Assembly: GCA_044371425.1 (NCBI GenBank)
Contig: JBILTR010000022.1
Coordinates: 25,593 to 89,592, forward strand
DNA from: JBEISR01 sp044371425
Lineage (GTDB): Bacteria; Planctomycetota; Planctomycetia; Pirellulales; Pirellulaceae
Length of the DNA: 64,000 nucleotides
Direction of reading: 5' to 3'
Shown: piece after piece, positions 24,866-33,500 of the stretch
Numbering within the stretch: position 1 is the stretch's first letter
How the letters are laid out: each line of letters opens with the position of its first letter
Notes under the pieces: generated by a model
What the model was told of the DNA's origin: nothing
What the model saw: the letters and a program-made list of their open reading frames with translations, nothing else
Database searches by the model: none
Program-made: the position numbers and the translations under genes

Positions 24866-26818
24866 TTGAGCGACCTGCCGAAGAGAAGTTCCTTAGCCGA
24901 TGGACTGGAGGCTCTTTCGCCCCCCTCCTCGCGAACCAGTACCGTCCCCGGTGAGACGGGGAGGCCAGAAAGTCCCCCCCCTTGGAAGCTGCTGCCCGCC
25001 CCAGCCTGGCTGGGACGGATCGCCGCCCGGAAAACCGAACCGACTCCCCATGCGATGACGGCTCTGGCATGGCTGCCCCCTGTGGAATCAAAACTCCATC
25101 GGATTTCCGACCAAGAACGTTTTCTTCCTTCGGCTTGGCAGGAGCTGAACGCGTCGCTGATCGCTCCGCTGGAGGCCGAACCGATGCCACTGAGCGACTC
25201 TCTGGGCCGATCCTGGTGGGTCCTTTGCGGAGGCCCCTGGGCGCCTCTGGAACTCCTTCTCCAGGCTTGGCCAACTCCCCCAGAAAGCGTGCTCGCGGAT
25301 TGGAAGAGTCAACAAGCCGATTGGGAGGTGCTAGGCGCTCGATTCCCTTCGAACGACTCGAATCGCTCGAAGGACGAAAAGCTAGAAAATCACATCCATG
25401 GGATTGCGGTGGAAGATCCATCGCGATGGTGGGTCGATCGGCAGGGAGTCTTGCTTCCCTGCTTCGATCTCTGGGCTCTTTTGTCCCAGGCCGCAGGCTC
25501 TTTGCAAGCCACATCGGAATCCGCAGCGAGGGAGAAAGAACGACGCAGTCCGACTCCGGGCCCAGGTTCGACCACCGATCGGTCTCTCAAGGACCTTCGA
25601 ACCGCTCCCCAAAGCCCCCCCAACGCGACAGCCGTCGATGCGAAACCGAAATCCAAGCCCCAAGCCATCGGTGCCTCGCTGCCATCCTCCCGTCGCAAAT
25701 CGGGAAATCGAAATCGCACCACGTTGTTCTGGGTGGCAGCCATCGCGGTTGGTTTGCTTGGGCTACTGGTCTCTCGTACCTTCCAAAGCGACTCCACTCC
25801 CGCAATCACTCAGCGCACCAAAGCAAACCAGGAACCGACGGAAGTTCCGGGGGCCACCGACATCCAGCCCGCGCCGCTGTCGACCTCCGATCCAGCCAAT
25901 GCCTCCGACCCACTCGATCTGCGAGGTCTGTCGCCGACTGCCGAAACAGCCCAGTCGCTACCCGGCCTGGAGGTCAGCTCCCCCAGTCTCTTTCCAGAAG
26001 GGGACCTGAAAACCAAACTCGATCGCCTCCTGAGTGGCTCGCCAGGAGAACCGCTCGCCAATTCCCCCACAACCGACATGCTGCCGGACGAAAGCGTTAC
26101 CCAAACCGACAGTCCATCGGAGATGCGTGATCCGGATTCCGCCGATCCGACATCTCCTGACGGACAAGCTCCAGGCGTTGCCCCTGATCCCGCTGGGCAA
26201 CCCCCAACTTCTCTTGAGGATCGATCCATTCCGCTGGAGAACTTGCCTCTGAAGAGCAAATGGATTTTGCGGGATCGAGGCTTGGATCCCCTGTTGTCGC
26301 TGGCCCTGGATCTGGAGGATACGGAAGGGTGGCAATGGAATCGGATGCCGGTTGCATTGGAAGCGGGCAAGGTGGTGCGGGTTTGGGGCGGCCACAAGGA
26401 CCATCCCGAGGCGGGAGGGATGGTGATCCAGGCTTCCTTGCGCACGGGAAGGGTTTGGCAGGTGGAGGTCGATGTCGGATGGTCGCCGACCCCAGAAACC
26501 CCTCCGGTGCGACTTGCCATTGGACAGGCCGACCAGTGGCTAAGTGAAGTGCAAAGCGGGCTTCGTTGGCACGATCAGGCATTGCAGCAGTTGCGACAAA
26601 CACGCAATCTCACCAGCAACTCCTCCCAGCGGTCGCTGTTGCTGGATCAAATCCGCACCCTGGAAGGGCAGCAGAGAACGCTGAAGGACCTCGAAGCGCG
26701 ATGGCAGAAAGTCGCCATTCTCTCCCAGGTCTTCTACGACCAGCAAATACTGCACCTCCGATGGCAATCCGGTGCGACGGATGCAGCATCGAGCACAGTG
26801 TTACAGGAGCCCCCCTGA
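24866..26818 (+). CDS. Large single-span membrane protein of unknown function
   Basis: The 650 residues start at a TTG preceded by AAGGA. Residues ~60-225 form a folded N-terminal domain (ALAWLPPVESKLHRISDQ, WWVLCGGPWAPLELLLQ, WWVDRQGVLLPCFDLWALL). A Ser/Pro/Lys-rich linker follows, then one transmembrane helix at about 285-303 (LFWVAAIAVGLLGLLVS). A low-complexity Pro/Ser/Asp/Thr stretch runs to ~455. The C-terminal domain (~460-650) ends in a coiled coil (RQTRNLTSNSSQRSLLLDQ, LDQIRTLEGQQRTLKDLEA). The basic cluster before the helix (SSRRKSGNRNR) suggests the N-terminal half is cytoplasmic and the C-terminal half periplasmic. I do not recognise the family. It is about 270 bp upstream of the cyclo-ligase gene; no operon link is obvious. 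Confidence 0.75.
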   Translation: MSDLPKRSSLADGLEALSPPSSRTSTVPGETGRPESPPPWKLLPAPAWLGRIAARKTEPTPHAMTALAWLPPVESKLHRISDQERFLPSAWQELNASLIAPLEAEPMPLSDSLGRSWWVLCGGPWAPLELLLQAWPTPPESVLADWKSQQADWEVLGARFPSNDSNRSKDEKLENHIHGIAVEDPSRWWVDRQGVLLPCFDLWALLSQAAGSLQATSESAAREKERRSPTPGPGSTTDRSLKDLRTAPQSPPNATAVDAKPKSKPQAIGASLPSSRRKSGNRNRTTLFWVAAIAVGLLGLLVSRTFQSDSTPAITQRTKANQEPTEVPGATDIQPAPLSTSDPANASDPLDLRGLSPTAETAQSLPGLEVSSPSLFPEGDLKTKLDRLLSGSPGEPLANSPTTDMLPDESVTQTDSPSEMRDPDSADPTSPDGQAPGVAPDPAGQPPTSLEDRSIPLENLPLKSKWILRDRGLDPLLSLALDLEDTEGWQWNRMPVALEAGKVVRVWGGHKDHPEAGGMVIQASLRTGRVWQVEVDVGWSPTPETPPVRLAIGQADQWLSEVQSGLRWHDQALQQLRQTRNLTSNSSQRSLLLDQIRTLEGQQRTLKDLEARWQKVAILSQVFYDQQILHLRWQSGATDAASSTVLQEPP

Positions 26819-27087
26819 TCGCGGGCGATCGAAACGTCGATTCCCGGCACGCTCACTCAATTTGGGGCCTTGAATGCATCCGATGGAGATCGTCGACGGC
26901 TTCCTGAGTTCTTGGTGAACCAACTGGTCCATGGTATATTCCGTTCCGGCGGCAAGATGACGATGGCCGCTGGAGATGGTCGGCGCGGGGATCCCATCAC
27001 TGGGTCGACTCCCTGCCTCCCCTTATCTCGCAATCCGTTCTCTGACAATTTCCAGGTTCCCTCCTTTTCCGTCCGCGGGATGTTCTC

Positions 27088-27702
27088 ATGAATGACGCAA
27101 CCGAAGCGGTGCTTGCAGCACGCAAGACCGAGATCCGTAAGCAGGCACACGAAAACCGGAAGGCCCAGCCGAACAAAGACGAAGTCAGCCAGACCATTGT
27201 CGATCGCTTCGTTGCGCTGCCCGAGTATGCGGCGGCAAAAACCGTCATGTTCTACGTTGACGTCCGCGACGAAGTCCGCACCCGTCAGGCTCTCCCCGCA
27301 GCTCTCCAAAGTGGCAAACGGATCGTAGTCCCCTACTGCGTCGACGGGGAACTGGAGCTTTTCTGGCTGGAGTCGATGGACGAGCTGGAACTGGGGATGT
27401 ACCGAATCCTGGAACCTCGAGCCGACCTGCGTGAGGTCGCCAGCAAGCGATTGCAACCTGAAGACCTCGACCTGGTCATGGTTCCTGGCGTCGCATTCGA
27501 CCGAAACGGTGGTCGCACCGGTCACGGCAAAGGTTATTACGACAAATTGTTGCAGCATGCGCGAAGCGATGCCCCTCTGGTGGCGCTCGCCTTCGAATGC
27601 CAACTCTTTGATGAAATCCCCGTCGCTTCCCACGATATCTACATGGACAAGGTGGTGACTGAGAAGGGCGTCTACGTCGGGAAAGGGCGACCGACCGCCT
27701 GA
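27088..27702 (+). CDS. 5-formyltetrahydrofolate cyclo-ligase
   Basis: This 204-residue protein converts 5-formyl-THF to 5,10-methenyl-THF with ATP, returning a dead-end folate to one-carbon metabolism. The basic N-terminal ATP-site segment (KTEIRKQAHENRK) is present. So are the folate/ATP-site strand DLVMVPGVAFDRNGGR and the family signature GHGKGYYDKLL (about residues 144-154). Length is normal for the family (about 180-200). It begins with ATG directly after a short leader and ends 141 bp before an H4MPT formyltransferase gene on the same strand. Both enzymes act on formyl-carrier cofactors, so they may form a C1 operon. The ortholog is often called ygfA, fau or MTHFS; I leave the symbol blank because naming varies. 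Confidence 0.93.
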   Translation: MNDATEAVLAARKTEIRKQAHENRKAQPNKDEVSQTIVDRFVALPEYAAAKTVMFYVDVRDEVRTRQALPAALQSGKRIVVPYCVDGELELFWLESMDELELGMYRILEPRADLREVASKRLQPEDLDLVMVPGVAFDRNGGRTGHGKGYYDKLLQHARSDAPLVALAFECQLFDEIPVASHDIYMDKVVTEKGVYVGKGRPTA

Positions 27703-27843
27703 ACTCCCAGTAGATCCTTCCCAAGCGAAAGGATGCGGTACGGACAGAGACGAGTGCCCCGTTGCCAGGAACCAGAAAAACGGGAAGCCCCTGGTGCAGC
27801 GGTCTAGAGGCGACGCCACAGTAGAAGCAGCGAAGGAGAGCCG

Positions 27844-28788
27844 ATGAGCGATCAGGAAGAGATGTCGGTGGAGATCGAGGATACCTATGCGGAAGCGTTC
27901 CGAAGCATCTACGGTCGTGTGCTTGTCACGGCGAGGGACAGCAAGTGGCTGTTGGCAGCATGCCATGCCGCAACAGGACATGCCAGCAGCACCATCCTTT
28001 GCGATTGCGAAGCCGGGATCGAACGTTTGGTCGATGGCAAAACACCTGGACAGATAACGCCAGATGGAAGGCCGGGAGCCTACCTTCAGTTCCATGTCCC
28101 GAGATTTCGCAAGGACCGCGTCGAGCATCTAGAGCGAGTCATGCTGGCGCGATTGAGCCAGAACGTGCTGACGTGCCCCACGGCAAGGCTATTCAATGCA
28201 TTGGAAAGCGAGACCTATTTCCGGCTGGGAAGGAAGATCGCCTATTTTGGAGATCGCAACGAGTACCTTGAGGAACGGTACGGCCAGAAGGGCTGGGTGA
28301 TCCCGACCATGGGCGGAGATTTCTTTCTCAGCCGAAGGTTTGGTTATCGCGATGGGATCATGGGAGGGAATCTTTGGTTCCTCGCCACCACCGAAGAGGC
28401 GGCGATCGAGGCAGCGGAAAAGGCGGCGGCAGCGGTCGATCTTCTGCCCGAAACGGTTACGACCTTTCCTGGCGGTGTAGCCGCCAGCGCTAGCAAGGCA
28501 GGCAGCAGCTATTCGTTTCTGATCGCCAGCACTTATGCCGAATTCTGTCCGACCCTCAAGTCGAAACTGGGAGAGCGGAGCAAGGTTCCCGATGGCATCC
28601 GTTCGATCATGGAAATCATCGTCAATGGAAGCAGTCTGGACGACGTTGCCAAATCTCTCTATGCGGCGATCGATGCGGCCAGATCCACCCCAGGGCTCCG
28701 CAAGATATCGGCTGGTAACTACGGTGGTCGGCTAGGGAAATCCTTCATCTACCTGTTGCCCGACAAACATCCCTCCACCCCATCCTGA
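27844..28788 (+). CDS. Formylmethanofuran--tetrahydromethanopterin formyltransferase (Ftr/FhcD-like)
   Basis: This 314-residue protein matches formylmethanofuran:H4MPT N-formyltransferase, a step of the H4MPT-linked C1 pathway of methanogens, methylotrophs and some planctomycetes. Recognisable blocks are EDTYAEAFRSIYGRVLVTA at the N-terminus, ATGHASSTILCDCEAGIE (about 41-58), TPDGRPGAYLQFHVPRF, LTCPTARLFNALE, PTMGGDFFLSRRFGYRDGI, MGGNLWFLATTEEAAIEAAE and a C-terminal GNYGGRLGKSFIYLLPD. Length is close to bacterial FhcD (about 300). GAAGGAGAG lies just before the ATG. In methylotrophs ftr sits in an fhc cluster; here its neighbours are a folate cyclo-ligase and endonuclease IV, so the remaining H4MPT genes must be elsewhere. 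In bacteria the enzyme oxidises formaldehyde-derived formyl groups to formate. Confidence 0.93.
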   Translation: MSDQEEMSVEIEDTYAEAFRSIYGRVLVTARDSKWLLAACHAATGHASSTILCDCEAGIERLVDGKTPGQITPDGRPGAYLQFHVPRFRKDRVEHLERVMLARLSQNVLTCPTARLFNALESETYFRLGRKIAYFGDRNEYLEERYGQKGWVIPTMGGDFFLSRRFGYRDGIMGGNLWFLATTEEAAIEAAEKAAAAVDLLPETVTTFPGGVAASASKAGSSYSFLIASTYAEFCPTLKSKLGERSKVPDGIRSIMEIIVNGSSLDDVAKSLYAAIDAARSTPGLRKISAGNYGGRLGKSFIYLLPDKHPSTPS

Positions 28789-28944
28789 CCCATCCCTCAC
28801 AACGCCACCTTCTGGACCGCTCGAGAGACTCCCCAAGATCTCCGCAGGTGGTCAGATAGGGGATGGGGTGAGCAAACAGGTGGGGTCCAGTGCCATCGCG
28901 GCGTGGAAGAAGTGGACTGATTTTCATCGCCAGGAGGCTTCTTG

Positions 28945-29823
28945 ATGGCCAAGAAGAAAAATGCCGGTTACCGTTTTGGCTCGCACATGTCGATCGCCGG
29001 TGGCTATTACCGCGCAGTGGAGGCAGCGGCCGACATTGGCTGTGACTGCGTTCAACTTTTCACGAAGAACAGCAATCAGTGGAATGCCAAACCAATCTCG
29101 CAGGAAGAAGTGGAGCGATTCCGAGAAGCGCTTTCCGGCCGTGGGATTGTGGCTCCGCTGTCACATGCCAGCTATCTGATCAATCTGGCATCCCCAGATG
29201 ATGCGCTCTGGGAGAAATCGATCGCAGCGATGGTGATCGAATGGCAACGCGCCGAGCAGTTGGGGCTGGATGGCGTGGTGGTGCATCCGGGAGCCTTCGT
29301 CAGCAGCAGTGAATCGCAAGGGCTGGATCGCATCGCAAAAGCTCTTCAGCGGATCGTCAGCGATGTGATGCCGGCCACTAGCTGGCTGCTGCTAGAGAAT
29401 ACCGCCGGCCAGGGAAGCTGCCTGGGACGGACCATGGAACAGCTTGGCTGGCTAATCGCGCGCACCGGCCCGTCGATGCACGTCGGTGTCTGCATCGATA
29501 CGTGCCATGCCCACGCGGCTGGGTATGACATGAGTCAACCTGAGGGACTAGAGGAACTGGCCAGCCAGATCGATCAGTGGACCGAATCGGGCGTCGTCCG
29601 CGCGGTCCACCTGAACGACAGCAAGAAGGGGTGTGGATCGCGAGTCGATCGCCATGAGCATATCGGTCATGGTACCATTGGAGTCGCAGGGTTCGAACGA
29701 TTTCTTCACCATCCGCTGTTTCGCGACCTTCCGATGTATCTGGAGACCGAGAAGGGACCGGCGGAGGATGGCAGAGATTGGGATATCGTCAATTTGGAAA
29801 CGCTCCGTCGATGCGCGGGGTAG
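28945..29823 (+). CDS. nfo: Endonuclease IV (apurinic/apyrimidinic endonuclease)
   Basis: This 292-residue protein is an AP endonuclease of base-excision repair that cleaves 5' to abasic sites, with a trinuclear zinc centre. Family motifs and ligands appear in order: GSHMSIAGGYYRAVE, CVQLFTKNSNQW, VVHPGAFV, LLENTAGQGSCLG, VCIDTCHAHAAGYD, HLNDSKKG, RHEHIGHGTIG and YLETEKGP. All the His, Asp and Glu ligands are present. The usual length is about 280-290. The ATG at 28945 is chosen over the adjoining TTG because AGGAGG lies exactly 7 nt upstream. The gene ends 31 bp before the exported Dabb-domain protein gene. Confidence 0.95.
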   Translation: MAKKKNAGYRFGSHMSIAGGYYRAVEAAADIGCDCVQLFTKNSNQWNAKPISQEEVERFREALSGRGIVAPLSHASYLINLASPDDALWEKSIAAMVIEWQRAEQLGLDGVVVHPGAFVSSSESQGLDRIAKALQRIVSDVMPATSWLLLENTAGQGSCLGRTMEQLGWLIARTGPSMHVGVCIDTCHAHAAGYDMSQPEGLEELASQIDQWTESGVVRAVHLNDSKKGCGSRVDRHEHIGHGTIGVAGFERFLHHPLFRDLPMYLETEKGPAEDGRDWDIVNLETLRRCAG

Positions 29824-29854
29824 ATACCGCAAACAGCAGAAAGAGAAAGCAATC

Positions 29855-30256
29855 ATGAAACAGATCCGATGGATGATGGCAGCTGGAATCCTGATGGCAT
29901 CCTTGATGGCGATCGCAGCCACGCAGATGGAGGCAAGCACGGTGGATGAAAAGGTCTTGAGGCACGTGGTGATGTTCCAATTCAAGGAAGGGACATCGGA
30001 AAAGCAGATTCAGACGATCGTCGATGCCTTCCGCGGACTACCCGGGAAGATTCCCGAAATTCGCGCCTTCGAGTATGGCGTCAACAATAGCCCCGAAGGG
30101 CTGGCCGATGGCCTGACCCACTGCTTTTTGGTCACCTTCCACAGCGAAAAGGATCGCGATGCCTACCTTCCCCATGCGGCTCACAAGGCCTTTGTCGATG
30201 TCCTGAAGCCACATCTTCAGAAGGCAGTGGTCCTCGACTACTGGTCGAGCAAATAA
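29855..30256 (+). CDS. Exported Dabb (stress-responsive alpha/beta barrel) domain protein
   Basis: This 133-residue protein has a signal peptide (MKQIRWMMAAGILMASLMAI, cleavage near residue 27) followed by one Dabb domain: LRHVVMFQFKEGTSEKQIQ, then FRGLPGKIPEIRAFEYGVNN, then LTHCFLVTFHSEKDRDAYL and HPHAAHKAFV-like spacing (LPHAAHKAFVDVLKPHL). Dabb domains are dimeric ferredoxin-like folds found in plant stress proteins and several small bacterial enzymes; most bacterial members are cytosolic. A secreted form is common in planctomycetes but functionally uncharacterised. The ATG at 29855 places the signal peptide first; the ribosome-binding site is weak (AGAGAAAG). It is 31 bp downstream of nfo, so cotranscription is likely. 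Confidence 0.87.
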   Translation: MKQIRWMMAAGILMASLMAIAATQMEASTVDEKVLRHVVMFQFKEGTSEKQIQTIVDAFRGLPGKIPEIRAFEYGVNNSPEGLADGLTHCFLVTFHSEKDRDAYLPHAAHKAFVDVLKPHLQKAVVLDYWSSK

Positions 30257-30569
30257 GGCGAAGCGTAAAGACGGGACGACCATGCAATAGCCGGCATGAG
30301 GGTGGGCGGCGATGGCTTTATGGTCCCGATTCGAATGGCCACAGAGCCTCACCAAGCGGCTGGTGGCGTTCCGACACGAATCTTCCAAGCCGTCCAGGAA
30401 GGACGCAAGCCATCCGGTCTGCTTCCGCTGACGCAAAGGAGCCGGACGGGTCGCGCCCTACGGCCAAGCATGGGCGGCAATTCGAGCATGGCAAGGTTGT
30501 GTAGCAGTGGGTGGCCATGCCCCCACGGAATTGACGGATGAACCGAAAACAAGCCCGAGGAGATGCCAG
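30257..30569. other. Intergenic region upstream of the PQQ-propeller operon
   Basis: 313 bp with no gene or clear promoter. The strong GAGGAG ribosome-binding site of the next gene is at 30557-30562. The promoter for the long downstream operon should lie here, but neither hexamer pair stands out. Confidence 0.5.
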
Positions 30570-33500
30570 ATGAAGCGCCGCGTCTTGGGGAAGCCGTCTC
30601 AACGCCCAGCGATCCGCTGGCTGGCCATCCTTGCCATCGTATCGACGTTATCTCCATCCCTGCCGGCTCAGCGCGTTCCGTTTCGCGGGCGGATGGAAGT
30701 CGATGGATCGGCCGAGCTGATGTTGGCACCGCGCGAACTGCGCGCCATCCTGGAGGATGCCAAGGAGCAGGCGGGGCGTGGGGCTTGGGCAGAAGCCTCT
30801 CTGGGGATTGGACAGATCCTGGGACTTGAGGAGAACGCTTCCGACCAGCCCTCCCAGGATGGCTCCGGAGGAGATTACTTTCTGGAGTCGAACGGAGGTG
30901 CTGCGGAGAAACCTCGCAACGACGGCAGTCCCCCCGCGACCCAAAGCCTGAAGGCGGCTGCGCTGGAGCTGCTTTTTTCGTTCCCCAGAGAGGGAGCCGA
31001 GGTGGTGGAACTGCGGTACGGTGCTGCCGCCAAGCGGGCTTTCGAGGAGGCGTTGCGACAGGCCGATGCGGCGGCGATGCGGCGAGTTGCCAACCGGTTC
31101 CCTGCGACGCAATCGGGAAGGCTGGCCACCTGGTGGCTCGCCGAATGGTCGATCGGGCAAGGCCAACTGGAGCAGGGTGCGCAGTGGTTGGAATTGCTGA
31201 TGGAACAGCCGACCGCGAGGGACCAGTTCGGCCCGTCACTGGGAATCTGGACAGCGATCCTATGGCGCGCGGCAGGGCAGGTAGATCGAGCTGTCGAGGT
31301 GGGGATGAAGGCGCAGAGCCTTTTCGCCAATGCCGATGCGTCTTGGAACGGAAAACCATGGAAGTGGGGAAGCGACAGCGATACCATCCGTCAGCAGCTG
31401 AGCCAAGTGGACATCGGATCGCTGATGGCGGGACGACAAGCCGCCAGACAATGGTGGCAGACCAACGGCCGCGCGGATGGTAATGGTCAAGGGGAAGTGG
31501 GGCAAGTACTGCCGCTGGTCCAGTGGGATCTACCGATGCATGCCGCCCCCCAAGACTCCCAGGCGGTCATGGCGGTGATGCGGGAGCAATTCAACGACCG
31601 CAGCTATGGCTACCCCAGCCGCGTTCCGTTGGTGGTCGGCGACTACGTCGTCGTTCGCACCTACGACCAGCGGACGCTAGGCATCGATCAGCGTACGGGG
31701 CGTATCATCTGGGACAGCCCCTACGAAGGCTTTCCTCTACGCACGGTGCGCAATCCGCTCCTGGAGCCGATGGGGGACGGCGGAACTGTCAGCATCCCCG
31801 AACCACTGCTGCGAGCCGTCTGGGCCGACGCGGTCACCGGTCAGCTCAGCAGCGATGGTCAGCGCGTCTTTGGCGTCTGCAGCACTTCGGCTCGCCAAGC
31901 AGCCGATCGCATGGCGGCCGATGGGGCGCAAGCCGCCATGCTGGGTATCGATCGCTCGACCACCAATGTCCTGCGCGCCTGGAGCATTTCCAGGCAAGGT
32001 GCCATCCAGTGGGAAGTCGGTGGAGAGGATGGACTTGGTGCAGAGGAACTGGCGGGCGCATTCTTTTTGGGTGCGCCCTGTATCGATGGCAACCGACTGC
32101 ATGTGCTAGCCGAAATCAACGGCGAAGTGCAATTGGTGGAACTCGATCCAGCGACCGGCCAGTTCAAAGGGGCTCAAAGCCTCGTCGCCAACTCCCTCCT
32201 CCCCATCGCCTCCGATCCCATGCGTCGCCCGCTCGGTGCGACCCCCGCAGTCCATTCCGGGGTCATCCTGGCTCCAACGCTCAGCGGATACCTGATCGCC
32301 TACGACACCACTTCGGAAACGCTTCGTTGGGCGATGCAATATGGCGGCTCCACCAATGCGATGCAGCGGATGCATGTCTTCGGTGGTCAGGTTCGGGACG
32401 GCCTGGATCCTCTGGCGCCTCGATCCCTCGAAACCGCCCCCCTAGTGGCCGATGGCATGGTCTATTTTCTCCCCTGCGAACCCGATGCCAACGCCCTTTT
32501 TGGCATCGACTTGGCATCGGGAAAAACCCTTTGGACGATGGCTCGCGACGCTCTGCGAATGCTGGCGGGAGCTTGGGATGGAAAGCTCCTGGTGCTTGGT
32601 GACCGGTCGATTCAATTGCTGGAGGGGAGGACCGGCAAGCCGTTGTGGCGAATGATGCTGGGTGCGAATGAACGACTGGCTGGCCGCGGCGTTCGCCAGG
32701 GGAACCGATACCTGCTACCCACCATCAACCAGGAAATCCTCGCCATCGATCTGGAGACCGGGAAGGAAGTCACACGCTATCCCGTGGAAGGGCGCCTGGG
32801 GCACTTGATCGGTGTGGGAGGCAGATTGCTGAGCCTGAGCGCGATGGAGCTATCTCAGTACGTGCTCAAGGAACGGTTGACGGAAGAATTGCAGAGCATG
32901 AAGCCCGAGGAGACTCAGAGCGCTGCAGCGGGTGCTAGGCGGGCGGAACTGGCGCTTGGCCAAGCCGACTACGCCACCGCCATGAAAGAAGCCAAACAGG
33001 CGCTCGACCTGCAACCAGACGACCTCGCCTCGCAGTGGCTGATGATGAAGGTCGCCATGGCTGCCATGAAGGCCGACTTCGAGAAGTACGGTGAGATGGT
33101 GGAGCCGTACGAACAGCTGATGGCCGCAGGCCCCGATCGCACCACCTACTGGACGTTGATGGTGCGTGGCTTGACCCAAAAGAAACAGTGGAACTCTGCC
33201 TGGCAACGGATGCTGGCGCTCACCAGCGAATCGCTTCGCAGCGCCCCCTCGGATCCTTCGTCACCTGGGACCATGATGCTGGATCGCGACTGGATGATTG
33301 AACATCCTCGCTGGGTCGCCAGCCAATTCGAAAAGATTTGGGAATCGGTTGGCCCGGACGAGCGACAGCAACTTGCAGCCGAGTTCGATGCGTGGGCAGG
33401 AGAACTCGATCGACAGTCTCCCTTGATGCGACGGCGACTGATCGGAGCGGTAGGTAATGTGCCTATGGCTGAACCTTTTGTGGAACGAGCGGCCCGCGAC

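Noticed and set aside
26857..28128. A 423-codon minus-strand open frame
   Set aside because: It overlaps the cyclo-ligase and ftr genes, which are firm on the plus strand; no protein-like features.
30349..31359. A 336-codon minus-strand open frame
   Set aside because: Pro/Arg/Ser-rich translation opposite the propeller gene start; typical shadow.
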